A stretch of 64,000 nt of DNA from Wyeomyia smithii (lineage: Eukaryota > Arthropoda > Insecta > Diptera > Culicidae): contig NC_073696.1 of assembly GCF_029784165.1 (NCBI RefSeq), positions 6,882,001 to 6,946,000 on the forward strand. The letters are read 5' to 3'. The notes beneath the pieces were generated by a model. That model saw only the letters and a program-made list of their open reading frames with translations. It searched no databases and was not told the DNA's origin. Shown here in pieces: positions 54,542 through 64,000 of this stretch (its first letter is position 1; the number at the start of each line of letters is the position of its first letter). The translations under genes and the position numbers were made by a program.

Positions 54542-57500
54542 ATAGCATAGCATATTTGATCGCCCGTGTGTTGCCCGCGATTGACCAGAATCAGCTGAAA
54601 TTGCACAAAGAACCGTCAAAATGGTGCCTAGGAGTAGCAAGCCATTTTCAGTGTACAACTCCTGGTGATCTTTTTTTTCACTGATCAATAACGTAGCTGG
54701 CCACGCCCAATGCAGATCAATAGAGGAAGGGATATCGGGAGTGTTAGTTTAATACTTGTTGCTACTAGAGACCGAGGAATCCTCTGCATCGTCCACAAGT
54801 ATCAAAGGAAGGAATAAGTGTTAGTGGAAAGGAATTGATCTGGATCCATCGAGGTTAATGGTGCGATCTTTTCTACACAAGTTCGCGCACGATATGGTTA
54901 CTTCTCGGTCTCTGGGCAACCGGCCACCAGGAGACGATATAAATAGAACCGCGCCATGAACGCATGTATCGGCATACAGGAGAGTCGAAGTTTCGTTAAC
55001 AGTCTGTATCATAGCAAACTTCGCGTTCCATCTCGTGAACTTTTTTAATTTACCTAGAAACGAATGGATTGTGTAAAACGCAAAACCGCACGCCGAACGC
55101 TAACAACGCAAACTACTGGTACCCAGAGCTGCGGAAAGTCAATATCATACTACTGACATTACGCCAAAATTATGCAACACCAGAATCAGCCAACTACGAT
55201 GCATGGTTCATTACAAAAGAGTTTGCGATGTTACAATGATTCTCTTAGCGTCAACTCTCACTCTCATTTTTTTCTTGCTATCTTTCTCGATCATTCGGGT
55301 ATGGCTGTACTAAGATTGAACCAGCAGAAATATCAAGTTCATTTTGACAGCATGATGTTATGAGGATAGCAAACATAAAATCAATGATTTTTCTTCAATT
55401 GATTTGTATGATATTGATATATGGTCGGCATGCGATCAGACCGAACTAAGCGCCGTTTTCTCAGATTGAGTTATTGACACCCAGTGGATATGAGAAGTAA
55501 TAATCTATCTATTATGAAGTAACGAAATCGTTTGAGCATTTGATAACGATATTATAACAAAAATTCTCTGTAACAGCTTGTACACAGCAATTGCGGCGGT
55601 AAATGTTTTTCGACGCTTGGCTCGGTTTGGCTGCACGCCGACTAAAAGCATGGTCAATAAACAACTATTACTTCGTTTTGTAACTGAGCGTATTTTAGTT
55701 TGGTACATTTTGAATCTGTATGATCATTCATTTTTATTCTCAGTAGAGAATATGCTTCTTCATAACACCGATTGTAATAAAAAGAATTCTTTTAATATTT
55801 TTCAAATGATCTCATATCTGAAAAATAATATTGCATTTTTATTTGTTTTTTGACAGCATGAGTTTATTAATTTGATTCTTGAATATTGTGCTTGTTGTAG
55901 GTTAAACTAAAGACAGTGTTGTTCGCGGCAAAAAATGAATCGCGGATGGCAAAACAGAAAACTTTTAAATATGTATGGGTATGTATATTTATACACAGAT
56001 CCTGTTAAATGTTGGCACGGTTCAACTTTGAAACTGTTCAATTTTGGTTCGGAACGGTTTTGCTTTTCTCCTAGTTTTTATTCATATTTTCTTTTAACGA
56101 AGAGGATGGCCGGAGTTATTCGACTGGTTTCGGATATATGACCGGAATATGTTTCAGTAACATGGTAACGATGATCAAAGCAGTGCTTAGAAGTGCTTAG
56201 AAGTGCCATGCCTCTCATTGAAAAATGTAAAAATGCGGACCTGTTCCGGTTGTGTTCCGAATACTCGGAGTTGTTGTGCCAGCCCATCAAGCGACACCTA
56301 TAACCACTGGTTTGAAATTATAAACCTAGTTCATTGGTTGCCATATCTTGAGTTGGGATCGTCACAGACCGCAAAGCAGATCAATTTCAAAAAATCCTGA
56401 TAGCAACAAACTTCAAGCTAGCACTGACATAATCACGCTACTGAAACTATTTTTGATATTCCAAAAATCACCCTGATTTGCATTGCACTGATATTTCCGA
56501 GTGAACTCTGTATATTCACGACGATTGACAATGAGAAGCCGAAAATGGCAACAAAAGAGACAAGATATTGAATCACTTGTCGGAACCTCACGCTTACTGT
56601 GATGGTTGCTGGCTATTTATGAGAGAAAGAAACGAGTGCGATGATATTTTCTCTCTCGTCATAGTCAGCATGTTGCTTGGATTAATCGCAGCTCTGCTGG
56701 TACCAGTGGCAAATATCATACCGCGTTGATTTGTGACATGATGGAAAAATGGATAATGCGCTCAAATAACCGATAGAACAAAGAAGAAGAAAAAAAACCC
56801 TTCGCGAGCAAAGTCTCTGACCAGAAAGCTACCACGAGGTACACCCGAGCATAGTACGATGTAATGGTCATTGATGCGTAGTCATTGAACTTCGAAACCG
56901 TCGTATTAAGATAGTCACACTGAGTGCAGTCAAAATACCGCGTGCAAAACTGAACTGCCCTCTTCGAAAGCAAACAAGAGCGTGCCGACCACTGGTATGA
57001 CGGAAAAGCCAAAACACACGCTTTGTTTAAAAAAATAAAATAAAAATAATAATAATAATAAAAAAATAGATTGATAGGGAACTGGCGAAATTCCATGCAT
57101 CCAAAACTCAAAACATCAAATATAAAACCCGAACAAAATGGTCGCAGCCGTCCGAACAGGATTAATCATGGTGAATGAAGCGATCTTTCTGATGAAATCT
57201 ATCTCTCGTCGCGAATTTCCTATTGAGTAGACAAAACTGGCAAAGTTCCATGCATTCAAAGCCATAAGAATTAAGAAAATGCAGATACACATGTTCGCCA
57301 AAACAATATGCATAAATGTAGGCATTAAAACCGAACAGAATTCTAAGTTTATTTGAAAAATGCCAAACCAATCACAATCAAAGTAAGTTTGGAAATTATT
57401 GCTTGGAAAACATATACAGAAATATCTATTCAAAAGCTAGGAAAATCATAAAATGAAATCAAGTTTCACCCGTGGAATCAAAACTGGCGCAAATAAAATT

Positions 57501-58448
57501 CGCTTGGTCATCGCCGTTCGAATCGATCGACAAAAAAAGGCGTGTGGTGTTATATAATTGCAGAGAGAAAGAGAAACAAAAGCAGAAGAAATAAAAGACT
57601 CACAACAGCCCAGCACGCACTGTGCCGAGGTCATAAAGGAAACGATGCGGCACGAACATCGTCTTTCCTCACTCGAAGGAATAATCTTGAACTTGAAACT
57701 GACGCGCTTCCGAACACATCCCGAACTGTTTCGGCGCTACTGCGTCGCATCACCCTCGGCCCAAGCCTCGAGGGCAAGAAACCCGATCGAAAGCAAAGTG
57801 AACAAAGCTGCTCACCCTCGACTTATTCATTCTGCCATTCGATCAGAAAAAAATACAAGCAAAATATCCTCATTACAAGTCTAGTACTTATCTTTTGCTG
57901 TGTCTCTTCTCTGATCCCTGGTGTTAGTGCGTGAAACGTCGCATGGGTGACGCTCTTCTTGCACACAACCTTATTGCTACCTAAGTTCACTTTACGCACA
58001 CTAACACAAACCGATGGCAAGCGCTTGCGGGAAACGCGCTCCGCCACCGAAAAGAGGATTTTAGCATTGGCATCACTTTCACCGGCTCAACGAAACTGCC
58101 TTATTTCGTAGAACCTTTTTCTCCAACCTTATTATAACTTATTGAACTTTTTAAAATTGTGACCGCACCACAGGAACACTAAGGGAAATGCGGTTATGGC
58201 ACTTTTCACTATTTTGCTGGGCGCTGTACAGCAATCAAGGACTTAATTAATCGGCGCGGAGCATTCGGAAAAACGAACCGCACTAGTCGAGCGCTCGCAT
58301 CAAAAACTCTCAAAAAACACTTTTAAATTTAATAAATAAACTCACTTCGCGATAACATCTATAACTAAATTAAACCATTTTTCTTCGGATATACCAACGA
58401 GCGAAAATTTGTACGTCCGATTTCGGTCATGCCTTGCTTCGATCTCTC
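54542..58448 (-). mobile_element. 3.9-kb insertion with 22-bp TSD, probably a minus-strand LINE relic
   Basis: Flanked by a perfect 22-bp direct repeat. The left end is GCATAGCATAGCAT, read on the minus strand as a TATGC tandem tail, so the element points left. The minus-strand start (58448 leftward) looks like a 5' UTR with GTGCCATAACCGCATTTCCC and AATAAGGTTGGAG phrases. No RT or endonuclease is found; the interior (55000-57500) is AT-rich and likely carries further insertions, including an AAT run at 57045-57066. A TATAAATA box with ordered downstream sequence lies at 54939-54946. The 3' part shares a 35-bp phrase with 35597-35640. Confidence 0.65.
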
Positions 58449-59278
58449 AAATGAAAAGGGAACGTATAGGGCAGCCAAACTTCGCAACCACGTGTTCAAT
58501 CATAATTCATCAGTTAACCCTTAACTAGCCTGTTCATCTGATATCAATATTGTTCAAATCGGTTGTGTAGTTTCTGAGACAATGTAGTTTCGTGATTTTC
58601 ACATTTTGATACATTACATACGAAGTTACAGTCCGATTACAGCAAAATTCAATAGGGTGTTATGAGGCAGCTAGACCTTTCATTTGACACTAATTTTGTG
58701 GAGATCAATTCAACCATCTTTGAGAAAATTGAGTGAGTCCAAGTTGTCTTCGGAATATGTTCTTTTTCATAGCTATATTTCACATTTTTAAACATATCAG
58801 GCAAAGTAATAGTCCGATTGCAAAACAAATCAAGACTAGACCTTCCATTTGACACTGATTTTATGAAAATCGGTCCAGCTATCTCTGAGAAACATAAGTG
58901 AGATTAAACAGTCTCCAGAACACGTTTCATTCCATAACTTCTGAACCACAAGTTCAATCTTCATCAAAATCAAAAGTTAAGGGTTTCTAGGTAGCCCGTT
59001 CATTTGAAATATCTGATTTTGTTCAGAATGATTGTGTAGTTTCTGAGATATTTATGTTTCGTGATTTTTACATTTTTATACATAACCTCTAAACTAGAAA
59101 TCCGATTACAATAAGATTCAATAGGGTCTTATGGGGCAGACCTGGGGCTAGATCTTTCATCTGCAATCAATTTCATTGAAATCGGTTCAGCCAACTCTGA
59201 GAAAATCGAATGAGATTGGTAGAGCGTTACACACACACACATACAGAAAATGCTCAGCTCGTCGAACTGAGTCGAGTG
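58449..59278. repeat. Long repeat copy B, right part
   Basis: Resumes the family after the insertion and aligns with 25757 onward; contains CTCTGAGAAA-AT-AGTGAG sub-repeats near 58717, 58885 and 59195 and an ACAC run at 59230-59243. Confidence 0.78.
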
Positions 59279-59282
59279 ACCT

Positions 59283-59704
59283 GTGAAAAATGCTCAGTTT
59301 GCTAAGCCAAATACGTGTGCAAAGTTTTATTCAAATCAAAAATGGTCGATATTCGACCGTAGGTCTTTTGGCGCGATTTGTCTCAGCAGACTAATCCAAC
59401 TAGTATCAGGACTTCTACCAAGTTCGCCAACTCTATCCCCCTGCGTGGAAGCAGGTGTGCTCCCCTTTGAGTTGCTCGTCACCAACACGGTCCCCTTCAG
59501 AGCCATTAGTTTTCTTGAAAAAACTTACGGTGATAATGAAAAGCTGCTCAATTCAATTCATGTACAAACATTACATTACATTGCGGCGTCAGAGGGAACG
59601 AAGCGGCGGACAGACTCGCAAACCAAGGGCGAAATGCTCTAATATGGCGGCGCCACGTACCTAGTGTTGACATCAGGACATACATCCGGAGAGAAGTACA
59701 ACAG
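59283..59704 (+). pseudogene. LINE RT tail and RNase H fragment, left half
   Basis: LIQLVSGLLPSSPTLSPCVEAGVLPFELLV is the post-RT region usual in LINEs with RNase H (frame 59283-59642). After an internal deletion, RGNEAADRLANQG (about 59595-59632, shifted frame) is the last RNase H block. Coding similarity runs into the insertion site at 59704 and resumes at 63012. Clade probably I/Nimb-like; uncertain. Confidence 0.68.
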
Positions 59705-60467
59705 CAGAGCTGCCAAGTATACAGATTTTTCTGTATTATACAGATTTTTTGACCACGATACAGAAATGATACAGAATACAGAATTTTCATTTTTAATACA
59801 GATTTGTACAGAATTTCAATTTTCAATTCAATTCATTCATTCAATTTTTTGTTCGAATGCATTTCCCAAATCAAAAATGCATTCGAATGCATTTTCCAGG
59901 CAATCTACGGGTGGCGTTTCACTGCTTGTTTGTTACTGTTGTTGTTCTTCAATTTTCAAAACCCCACCGACCGAACACGGAATCTTTTAATGTCGGAGAA
60001 AAAAATCTGAAGTAATATTTTATTGTTGTTTAAAAGATTGCCACTGCAATACTAGAGCAACTGATCAGACAACGTTTGTGTTTGTCACTTCTCGATCCGG
60101 ATTGCATCCAAGTTGCGATCTCTCGAACATACCTGAGGCTGTCAAAATTGAAAATAAACTGAAATTAGCTGATCGCACCTGTCTCGTGAATTGTTTATGT
60201 GAGAGAAAAACCAGAGCAATATTTTTGCTTTGTTTTCTCGGTTTTCACAAACAGTCTGACAGTTAGAAATGGGAATTAGTATTGGTGCGAGCTTCAAAAT
60301 CTGTTTCTTCGCCCAACGTGGAATATGTGCGGCTTATTGTATTTATATTGTATTTGCGTTGACGACAACCAACGCCCTTCTTTTGCCCTTTTATTACTCC
60401 TGTTCGACTTCTGCTGGGCGTTCGGCATTTAACTAAGCGAGAAATTGCCTTTTTTTTCTTTAGGACA

Positions 60468-60980
60468 TGAGCAATTCTCGCTGAAACCATCCCACTTGTG
60501 ACATGAGGTCTTTCAAAAAAGGATATTTTTATGTCTAAATGATTGAAAGTAGCGACAAAATGAGAAAACCACTTTGGTTAGTTCATATTGATGGACCCCT
60601 CGGGCACAAATCGGTTATACGGTTTTTACAAAAAATGATTTTTGAGCAATTCTTGACCTTTTGGTTGATTTATTTCTCTTGAATTTGTCATTGAACCCCC
60701 TGCAACCAACACATCGTTTTCAAGAGGAATGATAGAGCTTCCATTTGAAGTAGAAAAAAGTTGGCCGCCATCTTGGATCTCGCCGCCATCTTAAATTTCA
60801 TCAGAAAAATGTGTTTTTGAGCAAGTTTGCAACCACCGATTTTAAATTTGACATCACCATTGGAAAGCTGAGAAAAATTGCTTTAAGATACATTCAAAAT
60901 ATGAGGTGAGCATTGAGGTTATCTTGTCATTCTGGTCACTTTTCAAAATCGACCTTCAAACAGTACAACGCATGACGTGC
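60468..60980 (+). repeat. 513-bp inverted repeat, left arm
   Basis: Pairs with 61641-62156 across a 660-bp spacer with roughly 90% identity by eye. Both arms contain GGGGTCCATCAATATGAACT or its complement and CGCCATCTTGGAT-type phrases. Confidence 0.88.
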
Positions 60981-61007
60981 AGTGTATATTAGTTTGTAGT
61001 GTATATT

Positions 61008-61230
61008 AGGGGCCATCCATGTTCCACGTGAACAGATATTCAATTTCTCATATAAATTCTCAAAATTTTGTATGGACCGTGGACATCACACAGACTTTGT
61101 GTGACTTTGGGTCTGTTCACAAATTACGTAAAACAAAAAATCGTATCTTTAATCCCTTTGCACTGCATTCACATTGTTTATTTCTTCACTCCCTCGCTCT
61201 TCCTTGAGTGTAACGTAATTTGTGATTAAG
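61008..61230 (+). mobile_element. MITE-like piece in the spacer of the inverted repeat
   Basis: Starts GGGGCCATCCATGTTCCACG, same family as 38961-39076. It also contains an inverted pair around 61113-61126 (CACAAATTACGTAA) and 61211-61224 (GTAACGTAATTTGTG). Borders approximate. Confidence 0.5.
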
Positions 61231-61640
61231 CTTCTCTACGTTTTTTTTGCTATAACAAAGTTTGGTTCCCTGTACGAAGGACAGTTTGCGCGTGTTTAAT
61301 AATTAGACAAATTAATGTTAGATGTTGTTTTTGCTAGTGTTATATACTGTTGTTTTCATGCATTGAACTATCAACAAACTTAGGTATGGTATACCAAGTA
61401 TATCCCGAGTAATCTGGATAAGATACAATAAAGTAAGAGTAGGTAGTCACTTTTTTAATCCCTAGCAAATTCTTATCGACGAAAAGGTTACGTTTGCTAC
61501 CAAACGAAATTCAGCCAATTGATTAAAGGCTATTCAAAAATTACGGTGCGTGGGTGCACTTACTACCTGTGAACTAGGAATACTGACTGTCCAATTCATA
61601 CGCACACCACAGGCTCAGTATATTGCGTTGATTCGATATT

Positions 61641-62156
61641 GCACGTTCGTCATGCGTTGAACTGTTTGACGCTCGATTTTGAAAAGTGACCAGAATGACA
61701 AGATAACCTCAATGCTCACCTAATATTTTGAATGTATCTTAAAGCATTTTTTCTCAGCTTTCCAATTGTGATGTCAAATTAAAAATCGGTGGTTGCGAAC
61801 TTGCTCAAAAACACATTTTTCTGATGAAATCCAAGATGGCGGCGAGATCCAAAATGGCGGCCAACTTTTTTCTACTTCAAATGAAAGCTCTATCATTCCC
61901 TTGAAAACGATGTGTTGGTTGCAGGGGGTTCAATGACAAATTCAAGAGAAATAAATCAATTAAAAGGTCAAGAATTGCTCAAAAAATCAGTTTTTGTAAA
62001 ATCCGTATAACCGATTTGTGCCCGAGGGGTCCATCAATATGAACTAATCAAAGTGGTTTTCTCATTTTTTCACTACTCTCAATCATTTGGACATAAAAAT
62101 ATCCTTTTTGAAAGACCTCATGTCACCAGCGGGACGGTTTCAGCGAGAATTGCTCA
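61641..62156 (-). repeat. 516-bp inverted repeat, right arm
   Basis: Reverse complement of 60468-60980 with scattered differences. The transcript of either strand would fold into one long hairpin. Confidence 0.88.
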
Positions 62157-62274
62157 CATCCAACATTTAGCTAAGCGGGAAATTTTTGTAACGAAAATAC
62201 CTGATTCGATTGCTTTCATAGGAAAAACACAGTTATAGACCTGAGTTTTCTTTCAACAATTTTACCCAACCTTT

Positions 62275-62800
62275 TGACGTAGGACTACGTCTTTGTTTTC
62301 TACACTAGATTACATTTTGTGAAATTGAAAATGAAACTGGCAAATAATGCGTCAGATTTTAAACGATTATAGCAAACGAACGACTTAATGCATCTTAGTC
62401 ACTTATATGTCGGTGGATAGATAAAATGTGTGATAATTGTTTGATATAATGTTTAACATTGTTGCTTTACCGCTTAATGGTGAAAAAAGGTATAAAGTGC
62501 CAAGGTCAAGCTTTCCCATACATTTCTTTCGCTATTGGCTTGCTTCCCGAGCGCAGATAACAATAACATGGACGGAATAAATTCCACTGCCTACATATTT
62601 TGACTCAACAAAGTGTTTTGTTCCGTTTGTCTCTCTCGGAACTGCGTGGCCACGCCCTCATGGCAAAAATCTACGATGAACTCGATACAAAAGACTGCGT
62701 GTAGAAAATTCAGCTTCAGTCTAGTTTGTCACACAATAGCGAATGGAGTATAGCTGTTAGAGGTACGCGACATTGAGTTACGAGAGCTGCATACGAGGCA
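62275..62800 (+). mobile_element. Divergent fragment of GACGTAGGACTAC family
   Basis: Begins TTTTGACGTAGGACTACGTC and follows the left part of copies 1 and 2 in order (TTTTAAACGATTATA-, TATGTCGGTGGAT-, CCAAGGTCAAG-type phrases). The right terminus was not found. Confidence 0.55.
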
Positions 62801-63011
62801 ACGTCCAGGCACGGCGGAACATGTTACCTTTATTTTGCATACGGCAGCCTCAGTTACCATCGGGGCTGTATACCTTGTGCAGTTTCAGACGAGGTTCAAA
62901 GTCGGATTCCAAGCCCAGTTACTCCAAACCCAAGCACGGACAAAATACGGAAAAATACAGATTTTTTTACGAGTGCATACAGATTTTTCAAAATAAAATC
63001 TGGCAGCTCTG

Positions 63012-63340
63012 AAACAACAGGCATGAAAGCGTGACACGAAAAATAAAAGAAGAAATACTGAAGGGGACAGGAAAAATCACAAGGAACAACGAATTTTGTC
63101 CAGACTCCGAGTTGGCCACACAAGAGTGACCCCACTATATATATCAGCACCGAAACCGAAGTGTACGCAAAGAAACCTGCCGTTGGCTGTGGACACATAT
63201 TAGCTGTCTGCCCCGCCTATGAAGCATCAGAAGAAAATTCAACCTAGACACCAGATATCCTACGAAACGACACAATGGCCGAAAACAACCTGCTTTTATT
63301 TCTAAAACAAACAAGACTTTACAACGAAATCTAGACCTCA
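63012..63340 (+). pseudogene. LINE RNase H C-terminal region, right half
   Basis: Continues the LINE interrupted at 59704: frames read SRLRVGHTRVT, then CNLPLAVD-like and CPAYEASRRKFNL, the GHT and cysteine-histidine region that follows RNase H in I/Jockey-type LINEs. Stops and shifts present. Confidence 0.65.
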
Positions 63341-63499
63341 TGGAATGAGTTGCCAGCGTGTCACTTCAAGCATTGTAGACGGATGCGGTTTTCTGCCTCT
63401 GAATACTTGCATGCCGCTGTTGTTTGTTTAAAACTGTATATGCATTTCGGCTATAGGATATATGCTAGCAATAGGATTCTCTCATGATAATTCTCTGAT

Positions 63500-63870
63500 G
63501 CGATTTAAACCATTCATGGGCAGAATATTTCATAGGGCAGAATAACGAATGGCAGAATCACAAAGAACACGGATGGCAGAATCAAAAAATGGTCTATTTT
63601 CTTTTTAACAACACACAATCACGGCCTTTGGCCGACTCTATTGTCCAAGTGTATGCTGTCCTTACTCGCTACCGCTCGTTCGCACTTAACTAATGGAAAG
63701 AAAACCTGTTTGAATAATAATAATAATCCTAGAAAACCAGTAGATCAGTTGTTTGTATGCGAGAGGCCGCCGCTTTCGACGGCGGGTCGGCGGCTGGCTC
63801 GCCATCGGCTTTGTGCCGTCTCGGTTCCTTGCCCTCGATTATGCGTCTTCGCCGCATGAATTGTTTTATG
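63500..63870 (+). mobile_element. Foldback family fragment 2
   Basis: A short GGCAGAATCA-type tandem repeat (63515-63592) followed by the 200-bp core shared with 11308-11530. Without an LINE insertion here, the core is continuous across the site equivalent to the TSD (ACACAATCACGGCC versus ACACTCGCGGCC). The rest to 64000 is unassigned. Confidence 0.6.
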
Positions 63871-64000
63871 TTAATTATAACCAACAAGCCGTTGAGACTA
63901 TTGTAAGTTATACCTAACATCGAAAAATTATTCTCCGCGATGCCGTGAAAGTCTTTAGGACCTGAACCAAACCAGTTTGCGCGTTTCGGATCTAATAATT

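Larger units (their letters stand above)
59705..63011. mobile_element. hAT-type non-autonomous element, 3.3 kb
   Basis: The ends are CAGAGCTGCCA (59705-59715) and its reverse complement (63001-63011), each followed inward by AT-rich ACAGATTTTT repeats. Flanks TACAACAG (59697-59704) and AACAACAG (63013-63020) make an 8-bp TSD with one mismatch, the hAT size. LINE coding sequence is interrupted exactly here. No transposase inside; the body carries an inverted repeat, a MITE piece and a fragment of the GACGTAGGACTAC family. Confidence 0.75.

Noticed and set aside
54740..55000. Solo LTR with TATAAATA promoter
   Set aside because: TGTTAG and GTTAACA ends are present but flanking 5-bp sequences differ and no second copy is in the window.
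56110..56290. Satellite unit with CCGGAATATG phrases
   Set aside because: Only one copy is visible, so no repeat can be shown in this window.
57542..57934. 130-codon ORF as host gene
   Set aside because: No recognised domain and it lies antisense to the apparent 5' UTR of the 3.9-kb insertion.

Overview
This looks like dipteran, most likely mosquito (culicine, Aedes-like), nuclear DNA made almost entirely of transposable elements and repeats. The taxonomic call is inference. It rests on a DD37E IS630-Tc1-mariner transposase (a family first described in mosquitoes), an I-clade LINE resembling MosquI, R1-clade and RTE-clade LINEs, hAT pieces, and many short TIR elements in AT-rich filler. I recognise no host protein-coding gene, rRNA, tRNA or CRISPR, and nothing bacterial.

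Layout. 1-5 kb: AT-rich DNA, a 2.26-kb element with 15-bp terminal inverted repeats, and an array of about nine degenerate 110-bp repeats. 5.0-11.8 kb: a hAT transposase tail, then a foldback-like element with inverted minisatellite arms, split by a 5.2-kb R1-clade LINE with an 11-bp target-site duplication (TSD). 12-16 kb: LINE RNase H debris and unassigned DNA. 16.2-18.4 kb: a pogo/Tc1-like MITE and a minus-strand CR1/L2-like LINE. 19.8-25.2 kb: a nearly complete I-clade LINE with intact ORF1. 25.2-29.5 kb: a microsatellite-bearing repeat family and LINE fragments. 30.1-34.5 kb: a second copy of the TIR element, carrying an RTE LINE with an open 823-residue ORF that lacks the RT fingers. 35.7-38.9 kb: a second, frameshifted RTE.

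39.24-50.77 kb: a DD37E transposon whose ends are still recognisable although about 10.3 kb is inserted in its transposase. The insert holds a second R1-clade copy, two long hairpins, and a modular locus with two promoter-like units. 50.8-54 kb: mostly unassigned DNA and a trace of BEL/Pao integrase. 54.0-59.3 kb: a second copy of the 25-kb repeat, split by a 3.9-kb insertion with a perfect 22-bp TSD. 59.3-63.3 kb: a LINE RNase H region split by a hAT-type non-autonomous element, which itself contains a half-kilobase inverted repeat around a further MITE-like piece. 63.5-63.9 kb: a second fragment of the foldback family.

The genes do not form a host pathway. Each LINE encodes its own gag-like and endonuclease/RT proteins, and the DNA elements depend on transposases that are broken or absent here. 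The window is most useful as a record of nested insertions whose order can be read from TSDs and paralogous empty sites.
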